Of a DNA stretch of 64,000 nucleotides, positions 32,941-40,924 are shown one piece after another. Position 1 is the first letter of the stretch. Every line of letters begins with the position of its first letter. Origin of the DNA: JBDUDK01 sp040002995 (lineage in GTDB: Bacteria > Actinomycetota > Acidimicrobiia > Acidimicrobiales > Ilumatobacteraceae); the NCBI GenBank assembly GCA_040002995.1, contig JBDUDK010000043.1:1-64000 (forward strand). The letters run 5' to 3'. The notes beneath the pieces are model-generated. The model was not told where the DNA came from and did not search any database. It worked only from the letters and a program-made list of their open reading frames with translations. The position numbers and the translations under genes were made by a program.

Positions 32941-35256
32941 ATGGCCGATGGACCCCCTCCGGAGCGGGCGCGAGGTGTTCGCGTCCCGCCGCACAGCCTC
33001 GATGCCGAGGCGTCGCTCCTCGGCGCGATGTTGCTGCGGAGCGACGCGATCGCGGCCGCGGTCGAGGTCGTGCACATCGACGACTTCTACAAGCCGGCGC
33101 ATGCGCACATCTTCGACGCGGTGTGTTCGCTCTACGCGCAAGGTGAGGCGGTAGATCCGATCACCGTGGCCGAAGAGCTGCGCCGCGCCGATCTGCTCGA
33201 GGCGATCGGTGGCTCTTCGGTGTTGCTCGACCTTCAAGCCTCGACCCCGGCCATTTCGAATGCCGCGCACTACGCCCGCATCGTGGAGGAGAACGCGCTG
33301 CTGCGGCGGCTCATAAACGTCGCGGGCGAGATCGCTGAGATGGGCTACGACCTTCCCGACGATGTCACCAAGGCGATCGATCGCGCCGAGGCCATGGTGT
33401 TCGAGGTCGCGCAGCGTCGCGTCATCGATACCACGCAGCCACTGAAGGATCTCCTCGGTGGCGCGATTGAGCAGCTCGAGAAGCTCTACGAGCGGGGCGA
33501 GTCGATCACCGGTCTCGCGACGGGGTATGTCGACCTCGACGAGCTTCTGTCTGGACTGCAGCCCTCGACGTTCAACGTCGTCGGCGCCCGGCCCAGCATG
33601 GGCAAGTGCGTGGCATGGGACACGCTCATCCTCGATCCGGCCACAGGTGGGCTCCATACCGCGGCGGATCTGCACGACCGGGGTCGCTTCGGCGAGTGGG
33701 TTCAAGTCGTCACGCTCAACCTCGATGGTCGCCTTGCCGCCACAACACCGAGCACGTTCGTCGACGACGGAGTCAAGCCCGTGTTCGCGGTACGCACGAC
33801 TCTCGGCCGCCACATTCGCGCGACGGCCACCCACCCCTTTCTCACGCCTCACGGATGGCGTCCCCTCGGTGAGTTGGGGGTGGGTGAGCCGATCGCGGTC
33901 GCGGCCGACTTGCCCTTCTTCGGCGTTGAGCGACTGGCGGGAGGCGAAGTCGTTCTGCTCGCCCATGTGCTGGGGCTCGCCGCGCTCGGAACGGGTTCAG
34001 CGGTGAAGGACGTCGCCGTCACGCGGGCTCCGCTCGTCGGAGTCGACGCCATCAGCATTCTTCGCCGCCACGATCTGTGGGCGAGCGACACTCGCGACGT
34101 CGAGCTTCCCGAGGCCGTCTACCGACTCCCGCGCGAGCAGCTCGCCTTCTTCCTCGACCGGCTGCTCGGCGCCAACCGATCGGTATGGGTGGGCGGGGGA
34201 GATCACCCTCGTTTCGCGTGCCGCTCGGAGCGCTTTGCCGACGGCCTGGCGCATCTGTTGCTCCGCTTCGGCATCGCGTGCAGCCGCAGGGTCATTCCGG
34301 CGCGCCGCGCGGGTGTGAGTGCCGTCATCGAGATCGACATCCATCACCCCGGCCCGCTCACGGCGGCCGCGTTCATGCTCGCGCGCCGCCGCGTCGCCGT
34401 CGGTGCGGGCGCCGCCGCGGGTGGGGACGCCGACAGCGATCGAGCGCACGCCGCGTCGGTGTGGTGGGACGAGATTGTGCAGATCTCCGCCGACGGACAC
34501 GAGCGCGTCTTCGATCTCACGATCCCTGTCACGCACAACTACGTTGCCGCCGACATCGTCGTGCACAACACCGCGTTCGCGTTGGGCATGGCGGCGCACG
34601 TGGCCGTCGAGCAACACCGCCCCGTGCTCCTGTTCTCTCTCGAGATGGGTCAGCGGGAGCTCGTGCAGAGAATTTTGTCGTCCGAGGCCCGGGTCGACTC
34701 CCAGAAACTGCGCACCGGTCGGTTGAGCGACGGCGACTGGACCAAAATCGTCAATGCGCTCGGTCGGCTCGAAGCCCCGTTGTGGATCGACGACAACCCG
34801 AACGTCACGGTGATGGAGATTCGGGCCAAGGCCCGCCGGCTGAAGAGCCGCCTGGGCGACCTCGGGCTCATCGTCGTCGATTACCTGCAGCTGATGACGG
34901 GCCGGGGCAACGCCGAGAACCGACAGGTCGAGGTGTCTGAGATCAGTCGAGGGCTCAAGATCCTCGCCCGCGAACTCGAGGTACCGGTCGTGGCGCTCTC
35001 TCAGCTCAGCCGCGCTTTGGAAATGCGCGCCGACAAACGCCCGATGCTCGCCGACCTTCGCGAATCGGGGTCGATCGAGCAGGACGCCGACGTGGTCATG
35101 TTCTTGTACCGCGATGAGCTCTATAACCAGGACTCGCCCGATATCGGCACCGCGGAAGTCCACGTGGCCAAGCACCGCAACGGCCCAACGGGCGTGAAGC
35201 GCCTGGCGTTCATCGGGAGCTACACCAGGTTCGCCAACATGGCTAAGGGCATCTGA
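32941..35256 (+). CDS. dnaB: Replicative DNA helicase DnaB with intein
   Basis: The 771-residue precursor gives a 450-residue hexameric helicase after splicing. The N-terminal DnaB domain has PPHSLDAEASLLGAMLL. The RecA-type domain is cut inside Walker A: NVVGARPSMGK is followed by the intein, and the C-part resumes TAFALGMAAHVAV. Later motifs are intact: LLFSLEMGQRELVQR, LIVVDYLQLM, SQLSRALEMRADKRP and LRESGSIEQDADVVMFLYR. It works as the motor of the replication fork. Activity must depend on protein splicing because the intein separates Lys from Thr of the P-loop. Confidence 0.97.
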   Translation: MADGPPPERARGVRVPPHSLDAEASLLGAMLLRSDAIAAAVEVVHIDDFYKPAHAHIFDAVCSLYAQGEAVDPITVAEELRRADLLEAIGGSSVLLDLQASTPAISNAAHYARIVEENALLRRLINVAGEIAEMGYDLPDDVTKAIDRAEAMVFEVAQRRVIDTTQPLKDLLGGAIEQLEKLYERGESITGLATGYVDLDELLSGLQPSTFNVVGARPSMGKCVAWDTLILDPATGGLHTAADLHDRGRFGEWVQVVTLNLDGRLAATTPSTFVDDGVKPVFAVRTTLGRHIRATATHPFLTPHGWRPLGELGVGEPIAVAADLPFFGVERLAGGEVVLLAHVLGLAALGTGSAVKDVAVTRAPLVGVDAISILRRHDLWASDTRDVELPEAVYRLPREQLAFFLDRLLGANRSVWVGGGDHPRFACRSERFADGLAHLLLRFGIACSRRVIPARRAGVSAVIEIDIHHPGPLTAAAFMLARRRVAVGAGAAAGGDADSDRAHAASVWWDEIVQISADGHERVFDLTIPVTHNYVAADIVVHNTAFALGMAAHVAVEQHRPVLLFSLEMGQRELVQRILSSEARVDSQKLRTGRLSDGDWTKIVNALGRLEAPLWIDDNPNVTVMEIRAKARRLKSRLGDLGLIVVDYLQLMTGRGNAENRQVEVSEISRGLKILARELEVPVVALSQLSRALEMRADKRPMLADLRESGSIEQDADVVMFLYRDELYNQDSPDIGTAEVHVAKHRNGPTGVKRLAFIGSYTRFANMAKGI
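33607..34569 (+). mobile_element. Intein in the DnaB P-loop (endonuclease apparently dead)
   Basis: The 321-residue insertion begins with Cys (CVAWDTLILDPATGG), has block B TATHPFLT with the TxxH motif, and ends with RVFDLTIPVTHNYVAADIVVHN, the terminal His-Asn. The first C-extein residue is Thr. The splicing residues therefore look intact. The middle, about 180 residues, resembles a LAGLIDADG endonuclease, but both motifs have lost their acidic residue (VLGLAALGTG and LDRLLGANRSV), so homing is probably gone. Confidence 0.93.
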
Positions 35257-35262
35257 ACGTCG

Positions 35263-36114
35263 TTGTCGCTCGCTCCCATCGTTGCCCGCAAGACCTGGCG
35301 CACGCTCGAGCCGGTGCACGGGATGATCTACTTCGCTCCCGAAGCGCACGAGAGCTACCGCGCCGTCGGACTCACGAACGATCGGATGGGCTACTTCGCG
35401 TCGCGGTCGGCGGCGCTCGGCGCCGCGCCAGCCGAGCTCGTGATCGCCACGTTCTTCAACTTCTACCCGTCGCTGGTGCGAGCGGCCATTCCGGCGGCGT
35501 GGGCCCTCGCCTTTCCCGCTCAGATCATCGAAGCGCGGTTGGCGGCCGCCGACCGGGCGCTTCGTCGTGCGCTCGGTGCCGCGGTGGCGGGCGAGGTGGT
35601 GACGGAGGCCTCGATGCTGGCCCGCCGCGCCGCTCTTGCCGCGTGTGACCACCCGCAGGCGCGCCCTCTATTCGCGGCCCACGCCTCCCTCGACTGGCCC
35701 GACGATGCCCATCTCGTGCTGTGGCACGCCCAGACTCTTCTCCGCGAGTTCCGCGGCGACGCGCACGTGGCCGCTCTTTTGCTTGACGACTTGAGTGGCC
35801 TCGAGGCTCTTGTCATCCACGCCGCCACCGGCGACGTACCGGCGGCTGTTCTCCAGGCGACCCGCGCGTGGCCCGATGACGAGTGGGGGGCGGCGATCGA
35901 GCGTCTGCGCAGTCGGGGCATGCTCGCACCGGTAGGCCCGCTCGCGTTGAGTGATGAGGGTCGACATCGCCGGCAGTGGGTGGAGGATCGCACCGACGCG
36001 CTGGCCGTTGTCGCGTACGAGTGCCTCGGTGAGGATGGGTGCGCCCGCCTTCGCGAGGTCGGCCGCCCCCTCAGCCAGGCGGTCATCGACGCCGGGCTCA
36101 TCCCCGTCCGGTGA
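35263..36114 (+). CDS. SCO6745-like helix-turn-helix-fold protein
   Basis: This 283-residue protein begins RKTWRTLEPVHGMIYFAPEAHESYRAVG and has RMGYFASRSAALGAAPAELVIATFFNFYP. These are marks of the actinobacterial SCO6745-like family, which has a predicted winged-helix part and no known function. The C-terminal half resembles a second winged helix (RLRSRGMLAPVGPLALSDEGRHRRQ). The start is TTG at 35263, six bases after dnaB, so it may share that transcript. Confidence 0.8.
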   Translation: MSLAPIVARKTWRTLEPVHGMIYFAPEAHESYRAVGLTNDRMGYFASRSAALGAAPAELVIATFFNFYPSLVRAAIPAAWALAFPAQIIEARLAAADRALRRALGAAVAGEVVTEASMLARRAALAACDHPQARPLFAAHASLDWPDDAHLVLWHAQTLLREFRGDAHVAALLLDDLSGLEALVIHAATGDVPAAVLQATRAWPDDEWGAAIERLRSRGMLAPVGPLALSDEGRHRRQWVEDRTDALAVVAYECLGEDGCARLREVGRPLSQAVIDAGLIPVR

Positions 36115-36144
36115 AGGGCAATCGACGCCGGTTACCGTCGACGC

Positions 36145-36771
36145 GTGCGCCCGCTCGCCGCGATCGTGACCACGACGTTCCTGTTGAGCATGGGCTGCAG
36201 CAATAGCGCACGCTCGGTCACCACCACTCTCGCTGACCCGACCGCTGCCAAGGGCTTCGTCGACGCGTGGGAACTATCGAGACAAGGGACGTGGACAGAG
36301 CGGGGGACAGCAGAACGGGCGGGAGTAGTGAATCCGATCGTGGTCGTGCAGCGACCGCCCGATCGACTCACCCGAATTGGCGACGGCGTAAGCGGCCGGT
36401 TGGGGGGCCGGCTGGTGACGTGCGTGGCCGACCCGAACGGCAAGGTGGGGTGTCATGAGGGTGGCGCCGCGCCGGACTACCGCGCCGACACCGACCAGGA
36501 ACTGGCCAATCTGCGCCAACAACTCGGTGGTGCAACACCCCTGTACTACGTCGATGCCGCCAAAGCTGGCTGCTTCGACCTGCGGTTGACGATGCGGGAT
36601 CCCGCCCCCCCGTTCGGCGACTCCGCGACATTTTGCTTCGACTCGGCCACGGGCGCCACGAAGTCAATCGAGGTCACGCGGGGGAGCGTCGTCGACCGTC
36701 AGGAGTTCACCGAAATTCACTCGGGAGCCGACGAGGATGCTCTTCGTCTGCCCGCTCCGATCGGGGGCTGA
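36145..36771 (+). CDS. Putative lipoprotein
   Basis: This 208-residue protein has a short signal peptide and lipobox LLSMGC at residues 13-18, so it is likely lipid-anchored outside the membrane. The mature part has four further Cys, possibly in disulfides (VTCVADPNGKVGCHEG, AGCFDLRL, ATFCFDSATG). I do not recognise the family. The start is GTG at 36145. It stands alone between the SCO6745-like gene and the transporter. Confidence 0.75.
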   Translation: MRPLAAIVTTTFLLSMGCSNSARSVTTTLADPTAAKGFVDAWELSRQGTWTERGTAERAGVVNPIVVVQRPPDRLTRIGDGVSGRLGGRLVTCVADPNGKVGCHEGGAAPDYRADTDQELANLRQQLGGATPLYYVDAAKAGCFDLRLTMRDPAPPFGDSATFCFDSATGATKSIEVTRGSVVDRQEFTEIHSGADEDALRLPAPIGG

Positions 36772-36846
36772 CGGTGCGCCGAGGGGAGGGCGGAAGTTGC
36801 ATTGCGCCAGTACCCTGGGAGAGCACTGGTGGCGATGCGTTTGGAG

Positions 36847-36862
36847 GGAGTTGCAACTCCCA
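36847..36862. promoter_or_regulatory. Perfect 16-base palindrome upstream of the EamA transporter
   Basis: GGGAGTTGCAACTCCC is a perfect inverted repeat with no spacer in the 205-base gap between the lipoprotein and the transporter gene. No T-run follows, so it is more likely an operator than a terminator. The rest of the gap holds no recognisable gene. Confidence 0.45.
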
Positions 36863-36976
36863 CCCTCATCCCCTGGCGGTGCTGATGGGGGCGATGCCAT
36901 CAGCGATGAAGTATTCGGCCCATTGACAGACGGTCTTGAGCGCGTTTGGAGGGCGGATTCGTCAAGATTGGAGACC

Positions 36977-37852
36977 GTGACCAGCCCCCCTTTTGCGACA
37001 CGCTCCTCCGGCGCCGTGTTGGCTGTAGCGGCCACCGCCGTGGCCTGGGGCATGGTCGGCGTACTCGTGCGCTGGGTCTCGCTCCCGGCAGTGGTGATCG
37101 TGGCCGGTCGTACCGCCATCGGCACGCTGCTGCTTGCTCCTTTCGTCGTGACGCGCCGGCGTGTGCGACTCGGATGGTGGGCCGTTGTGGTCGGTCCGCT
37201 GCTCGCCCTTCACTGGCTCGCACTCGTGTTGGCGCAGCAGCGGGCGCCGATCGGCACGGTGCTGCTCATCACCTACCTCGCACCGGTCATGGTGGCCGTG
37301 CTCGCCGGCCGAGTGCTGCACGAGCGGGTCCCTGGTGCCGTGGTCGTCGCGCTGGCGCTCGCGGTCGTGGGGATCTGGGTGCTTGCGGATCCTCGAGGCC
37401 ACGCCGGATCGGGTGAGCTGTTAGCGCTCGGTGCGGCGGTGACCTACGCCGCCCTTGTGTTGGTCACCAAACGCATCGGGGGCCACGTCGACGCGATCAC
37501 GATCTCGTTCGTGGAGTTGGCCGGGGCCGCGATCGTGCTGGTGCCGTTTGCGGCGGTGGCCGACTGGGGCCCGGCTCGATCGTCGTGGTGGTGGCTCGTC
37601 GTGCTCGGCTCGGTCTTCACTGCGGGTCTGGTCACCCTGTTCGTCGTGTTGCTCCGCCGGCTACCGGCGACGACGGTGGGCGTGCTCACCTACCTCGAAC
37701 CGGCGTCGGCGGTCATGTTCGGGTGGATCTTTCTCGATGAGGTGCCCGGCGCCTCGACCGTCGTCGGTGGCATGCTCATTTTGGTCGCCGGAGTGATCGT
37801 CGTGTTCGCTACGGCTCGAGCGCAAGGAGCGATTGCGAGTGTTCCTCGGTGA
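36977..37852 (+). CDS. EamA/DMT family transporter
   Basis: This 291-residue membrane protein has about ten hydrophobic segments in two EamA repeats (GAVLAVAATAVAWGMVGVLVR and GELLALGAAVTYAALVLVTKR open the halves). The second repeat ends with VGVLTYLEPASAVMFGWIFLDE, a hallmark of drug/metabolite exporters. The substrate is not predictable. The start is GTG at 36977 with GGAG upstream; the open frame before it looks non-coding. Confidence 0.9.
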   Translation: MTSPPFATRSSGAVLAVAATAVAWGMVGVLVRWVSLPAVVIVAGRTAIGTLLLAPFVVTRRRVRLGWWAVVVGPLLALHWLALVLAQQRAPIGTVLLITYLAPVMVAVLAGRVLHERVPGAVVVALALAVVGIWVLADPRGHAGSGELLALGAAVTYAALVLVTKRIGGHVDAITISFVELAGAAIVLVPFAAVADWGPARSSWWWLVVLGSVFTAGLVTLFVVLLRRLPATTVGVLTYLEPASAVMFGWIFLDEVPGASTVVGGMLILVAGVIVVFATARAQGAIASVPR

Positions 37853-38045
37853 CCAGCTGCTTGAGTACCTGCTGCTCGCGCTCGGCGGGGCCCTCTTCGT
37901 CGGCAATCTGCTCGCTTTGCTGCGGCCACCCGCTCGCAGGTCCGACGGCGATCTTGTGCGCGCACCGGTCGGACGTTCACTCGTGATGGCGGTGCTCGGG
38001 TTCGTTGCGGCCGTGTGGGCCCTCGGGAGCATCGTGAGGAAGTGA
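37833..38045 (+). CDS. Small two-helix membrane protein
   Basis: These 70 residues have two hydrophobic helices (LLEYLLLALGGALFVGNLLALL and SLVMAVLGFVAAVWALGSIV) separated by a short charged loop. The start is TTG at 37833 or GTG at 37839, overlapping the transporter end. The stop overlaps the next ATG as TGATG. The coupling on both sides suggests a real gene. The family is not recognised. Confidence 0.7.
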   Translation: MRVFLGDQLLEYLLLALGGALFVGNLLALLRPPARRSDGDLVRAPVGRSLVMAVLGFVAAVWALGSIVRK

Positions 38046-38644
38046 TGGACGAACGTCTCTCGGCCCAACTCGCGTTCCTGCTCGAGGCCGATCGCCTGAA
38101 GCAGATAGAGCGCCAGAGCCTGATCACAGGTTCCCGCCGGCGCGAGAACACGGCGGAGCATTCTTGGCATCTCGCCTTGTTCGCGCTGGTGCTCGCTGAG
38201 CACGCCGACGAAGACATCGACCTCGCGCGCGTTGTAGCGATGGTGGTGCTGCATGACCTCGTCGAGATCGATGCGGGGGACACGTACGCGTATGACGATG
38301 CCGGCTACGCGACCAAGGCGGACCGTGAGCAGCAAGCGGCCGATCGCCTTTTCGGCCTCCTCCCCCCTGATCAAGCGAGGTACCTGCGCGGCCTCTGGGA
38401 GGAGTACGAGGCCGCCGGTACGCCCGACGCGCGCTTCGCCAACGCACTCGATCGACTTCAACCGGTCCTGCTCAACCACGCGACCAATGGTGAAACCTGG
38501 TCGGCCCACGGTGTGACCGCCGACCGCGTCAGGGCGCGCAACTCCCTAATCGCCCAGGGCTCGGCCGGCTTGTGGGCCGCTGCGCTTGCGCGTATCGACG
38601 ACGCTGTCGCCAAAGGTTGGATCTCGGAACCCGAATCTAAATGA
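38045..38644 (+). CDS. HD domain hydrolase (YfbR/HDDC2-like 5'-nucleotidase type)
   Basis: This 199-residue protein has the HD metal motif spread as RRENTAEHSWHLALFA, VVLHDLVEIDAGDTYAYD, and the late DRLQPVLLN. This is the layout of 5'-deoxynucleotidases of the YfbR/HDDC2 group. The likely role is hydrolysis of deoxynucleoside monophosphates; the exact substrate is inferred. ATG at 38045. The stop overlaps the next gene's first ATG. Confidence 0.88.
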   Translation: MDERLSAQLAFLLEADRLKQIERQSLITGSRRRENTAEHSWHLALFALVLAEHADEDIDLARVVAMVVLHDLVEIDAGDTYAYDDAGYATKADREQQAADRLFGLLPPDQARYLRGLWEEYEAAGTPDARFANALDRLQPVLLNHATNGETWSAHGVTADRVRARNSLIAQGSAGLWAAALARIDDAVAKGWISEPESK

Positions 38645-38685
38645 CGTCAACCCAAATGACGTCAACCCAAATGACGTCAACACAG
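38641..38685 (+). repeat. Triplicated 15-bp repeat containing three in-frame start codons
   Basis: The unit ATGACGTCAACCCAA occurs three times head to tail (38641, 38656, 38671; the last copy ends ACACAG). Each copy encodes Met-Thr-Ser-Thr-Gln and so gives the lipoprotein gene a fresh ATG. The inner ACGTCA-like palindrome TGACGTCA recurs in each copy. Confidence 0.95.
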
Positions 38686-39888
38686 CGCGGAGCCGTGCTC
38701 GTGCTCGTTGGCTTGCTGGCCGGCTGCTCATCGGGTGTGGTGGCACGGGCCTCCGAACCAACCGCCGCCGTGCCCGCCACCACAACCACTACAGAGGCGC
38801 CGACGACCATTGCGTCTACGACCACCACCACCGTGGCCGCCACGACGACCACAACCGAAGCACCGACAACCACCACGACACTGCTACCCAGCGACCAACA
38901 GACGTTGCGGGAGGTAGGCAAGATTGGCGGATCGATCTCGCCGAAGTCGGTGCAGGCGTCTCCGTCCGGCCTTGTCTTCGCGCAGAACATGATGTACCGG
39001 CACACAGTCACGGTCTACGACCTCTCGGGTGCGCTGCTGGCCACGATCGACGACACCGTCGATCTCGCCGCGCTTGGCCAGCCGGTCGCGCCCGGCCCCT
39101 ACCGCGGAGCGCCAGTGGAGGCGGCGTTCATGCCCGATGGCGGCCACGTGTATGTCTCGAACTACGAGATGTACGGGCCGGGCTACTCAAATCCCGGGAG
39201 CGACACCTGCCGGGGTAACCGCTACGACGAGAGCTACGTGTACCGAATCGACGTCGCGGCCCTCGCCATCGATCAAGCAATCAAGGTCGGGGCGGTACCG
39301 AAGTTCGTCGCAGTGAGTCCCGACGGTCGTCTCCTACTCGTGAGCAACTGGTGCTCGTCCGATCTCAGCGTCGTCGATACGGCGACGGGGACAGAGATCC
39401 AGCGCATTGCGCTGGGCCCCTATCCGCGCGGCATCGCCATCGACGCGCAGAGTCACGTGGCCTACGTGGCGCTCATGGGCACGTACGACATCGCCACCGT
39501 CGATCTAGCCACGTTCGCGGTCGGTCGTATCGCCGGCGTCGGCAATGGACCGCGCCATGTCGTGCTCGACCCGGCGGGGCGGTTCCTCTACGCCACGCTC
39601 AACGGGGAAAACAACGTGGCCAAGATCGACCTCACGGCGGGCACCGTTGTGGCCAAGATCCGCACGGGCGCTCAGCCGAGAAGCATGGCCATCGCACCCG
39701 ACGGACGATCGCTCTACGTCGTGAACTACGAGTCGGCGACGATGACGAAGCTGCGCGCCGACGACCTTGCGATCACGCAGACGATGAAAACTGGAGTGCA
39801 CCCGATTGGCATAACCGTGAATCCCGCGACGGGCAACGTCTGGGTGGCGTGCTACCCCGGCTCGATCACGTTGTTCGCCGAGGGCTAG
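38641..39888 (+). CDS. YVTN-type beta-propeller lipoprotein
   Basis: This 415-residue protein has a signal peptide with lipobox LLAGC (Cys about residue 29). A Thr/Pro linker of about 60 residues (PTTTTTEAP-like) follows, then a seven-bladed YVTN propeller with repeats such as PKFVAVSPDGRLLLVSN, PRGIAIDAQSHVAYVA, PRHVVLDPAGRFLYAT and PRSMAIAPDGRSLYVVN. Such proteins are surface binding or scaffold modules. Three tandem ATG codons precede the signal peptide; the third would give the shortest charged head. Confidence 0.9.
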   Translation: MTSTQMTSTQMTSTQRGAVLVLVGLLAGCSSGVVARASEPTAAVPATTTTTEAPTTIASTTTTTVAATTTTTEAPTTTTTLLPSDQQTLREVGKIGGSISPKSVQASPSGLVFAQNMMYRHTVTVYDLSGALLATIDDTVDLAALGQPVAPGPYRGAPVEAAFMPDGGHVYVSNYEMYGPGYSNPGSDTCRGNRYDESYVYRIDVAALAIDQAIKVGAVPKFVAVSPDGRLLLVSNWCSSDLSVVDTATGTEIQRIALGPYPRGIAIDAQSHVAYVALMGTYDIATVDLATFAVGRIAGVGNGPRHVVLDPAGRFLYATLNGENNVAKIDLTAGTVVAKIRTGAQPRSMAIAPDGRSLYVVNYESATMTKLRADDLAITQTMKTGVHPIGITVNPATGNVWVACYPGSITLFAEG

Positions 39889-40286
39889 CGCGGCCGGTGT
39901 TCGGTGCCGCGTCCCGGCGTGATGAAAAGGGCTTCGCCCGGTTCGTGCACCGTTGTCGTGTGCCACACGTTCCTCGGATTGACGACGGCTTGTCCCGGTC
40001 GTAGCTCCACCAACTCGTGGTCGCCGTCAACGTCTTGGATGAGATCGACGCGACCGGAGAGCAAGACGACGAGCTCCTCGCCCGCAGGGTGGCGCTCCCA
40101 CGACTTCCATGTCTCGTCCTGGGGGACGATGCAGACGAGCCGACCTTCGTCGCCGTCGGAGACGAACTTGCCGGCGAATGACTCGAGGAACTCGGGTGTC
40201 CACTCGAAGTCGGGAATCGGCACCGCTCGGGCTCCGAGCCCAAGATGGACGAACGTCCGCGAGAGATCGAATGCCAGTGACGTCAC
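39885..40286 (-). CDS. Cupin domain protein
   Basis: This 133-residue protein has a single cupin barrel: SWERHPAGEELVVLLSGRVDLI forms motif 1 and GQAVVNPRNVWHTTTVHEPGEALFITPG motif 2. The usual metal His/Glu set is partly present (H, E, H). The ligand is unknown. GTG at 40286 is used; the longer open frame is not protein-like. It overlaps the convergent propeller gene by four bases. Confidence 0.8.
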   Translation of the reverse strand: MTSLAFDLSRTFVHLGLGARAVPIPDFEWTPEFLESFAGKFVSDGDEGRLVCIVPQDETWKSWERHPAGEELVVLLSGRVDLIQDVDGDHELVELRPGQAVVNPRNVWHTTTVHEPGEALFITPGRGTEHRPR

Positions 40287-40370
40287 CCGGGCAGTCTCTC
40301 GCGGCGGTGGTGATCCGGCGATGCCGGCGCAACGAAAATGCAAACGACCAACTTCACGAGCGGAGGCTCC

Positions 40371-40780
40371 ATGAGCAACCTGGCCACGGTGACGGCGCTC
40401 TACGAAGCGTTCGGTCGAGGCGATGTACCTGCGATCTTGGAACGCCTTGCCGACGACTGTGCATGGGAAGCGTGGTCGGACAACTCCGCGGTGAAAGCCG
40501 GCGTGCCCTGGCTGCAACCTCGGGTGGGCAAGGCGGGCGTGGCCGAGTTCTTTGCCGTGGTCGCCAGCTGGACATCGTCGACTTCCAAGTGCTCTCGATC
40601 ATGGAAGGCGGAAACCAGGTAGCCGCGGAGTTCGTGCTCGAAGCGAAGCTGCCCGCGCACGGGGGGCGTGCTTATCGCGACGAGGAGATCCACCTGTGGA
40701 CGTTCAACGAGGCCGGTCAAGTCGCGAGTCTTCGCCACTACACCGACACCGCCAAGCACATCGCGGCGTATTCCGGTTAA
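40371..40780 (+). pseudogene. SnoaL/NTF2-like protein gene with frameshift
   Basis: ATG at 40371, with GGAGG four bases upstream, opens a SnoaL-like fold (VTALYEAFGRGDVPAILERLADDCAWE, VGKAGVAEFFAVVA). Near 40560-40566 the protein-like reading moves to another frame and continues QLDIVDFQVLSIMEGGNQVAAEFVLEA to HIAAYSG, ending TAA at 40780. One extra C in GTCGCCAGCTG would restore a full protein of about 136 residues. It is either a recent mutation or a sequence error. Confidence 0.8.
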
Positions 40781-40801
40781 GAGGGCGACGCCTCGCGAGG
40801 C

Positions 40802-40840
40802 GGCCCCCGGACGAGGGGGAGAGGAGGTTCGCCGGGGGCC
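40802..40840 (+). terminator. Strong GC stem-loop between convergent genes
   Basis: GGCCCCCGG at 40802-40810 pairs with CCGGGGGCC at 40832-40840 around a purine-rich loop of 21 bases. It lies between the convergent NTF2-like and 350-residue genes, where a two-way terminator would be expected. No T-run follows. A shorter palindrome, GCCTCGCGAGGC, lies just before it. Confidence 0.45.
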
Positions 40841-40924
40841 TACCTCGGCGGCTACTGGGTGGAGGAGCCGCTCCTCGGACGCTATCGACGAGTGGGCTGA
40901 CACGGACATCGGCTCGGCCGGTTT

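Noticed and set aside
33997..35652. 551-codon minus-strand frame over dnaB
   Set aside because: Antisense shadow of dnaB and the next gene, without recognisable motifs.
38641..38685. Insertion-sequence footprint or CRISPR from the triple 15-bp repeat
   Set aside because: Head-to-tail units with no transposase, terminal inverted repeats or spacers.
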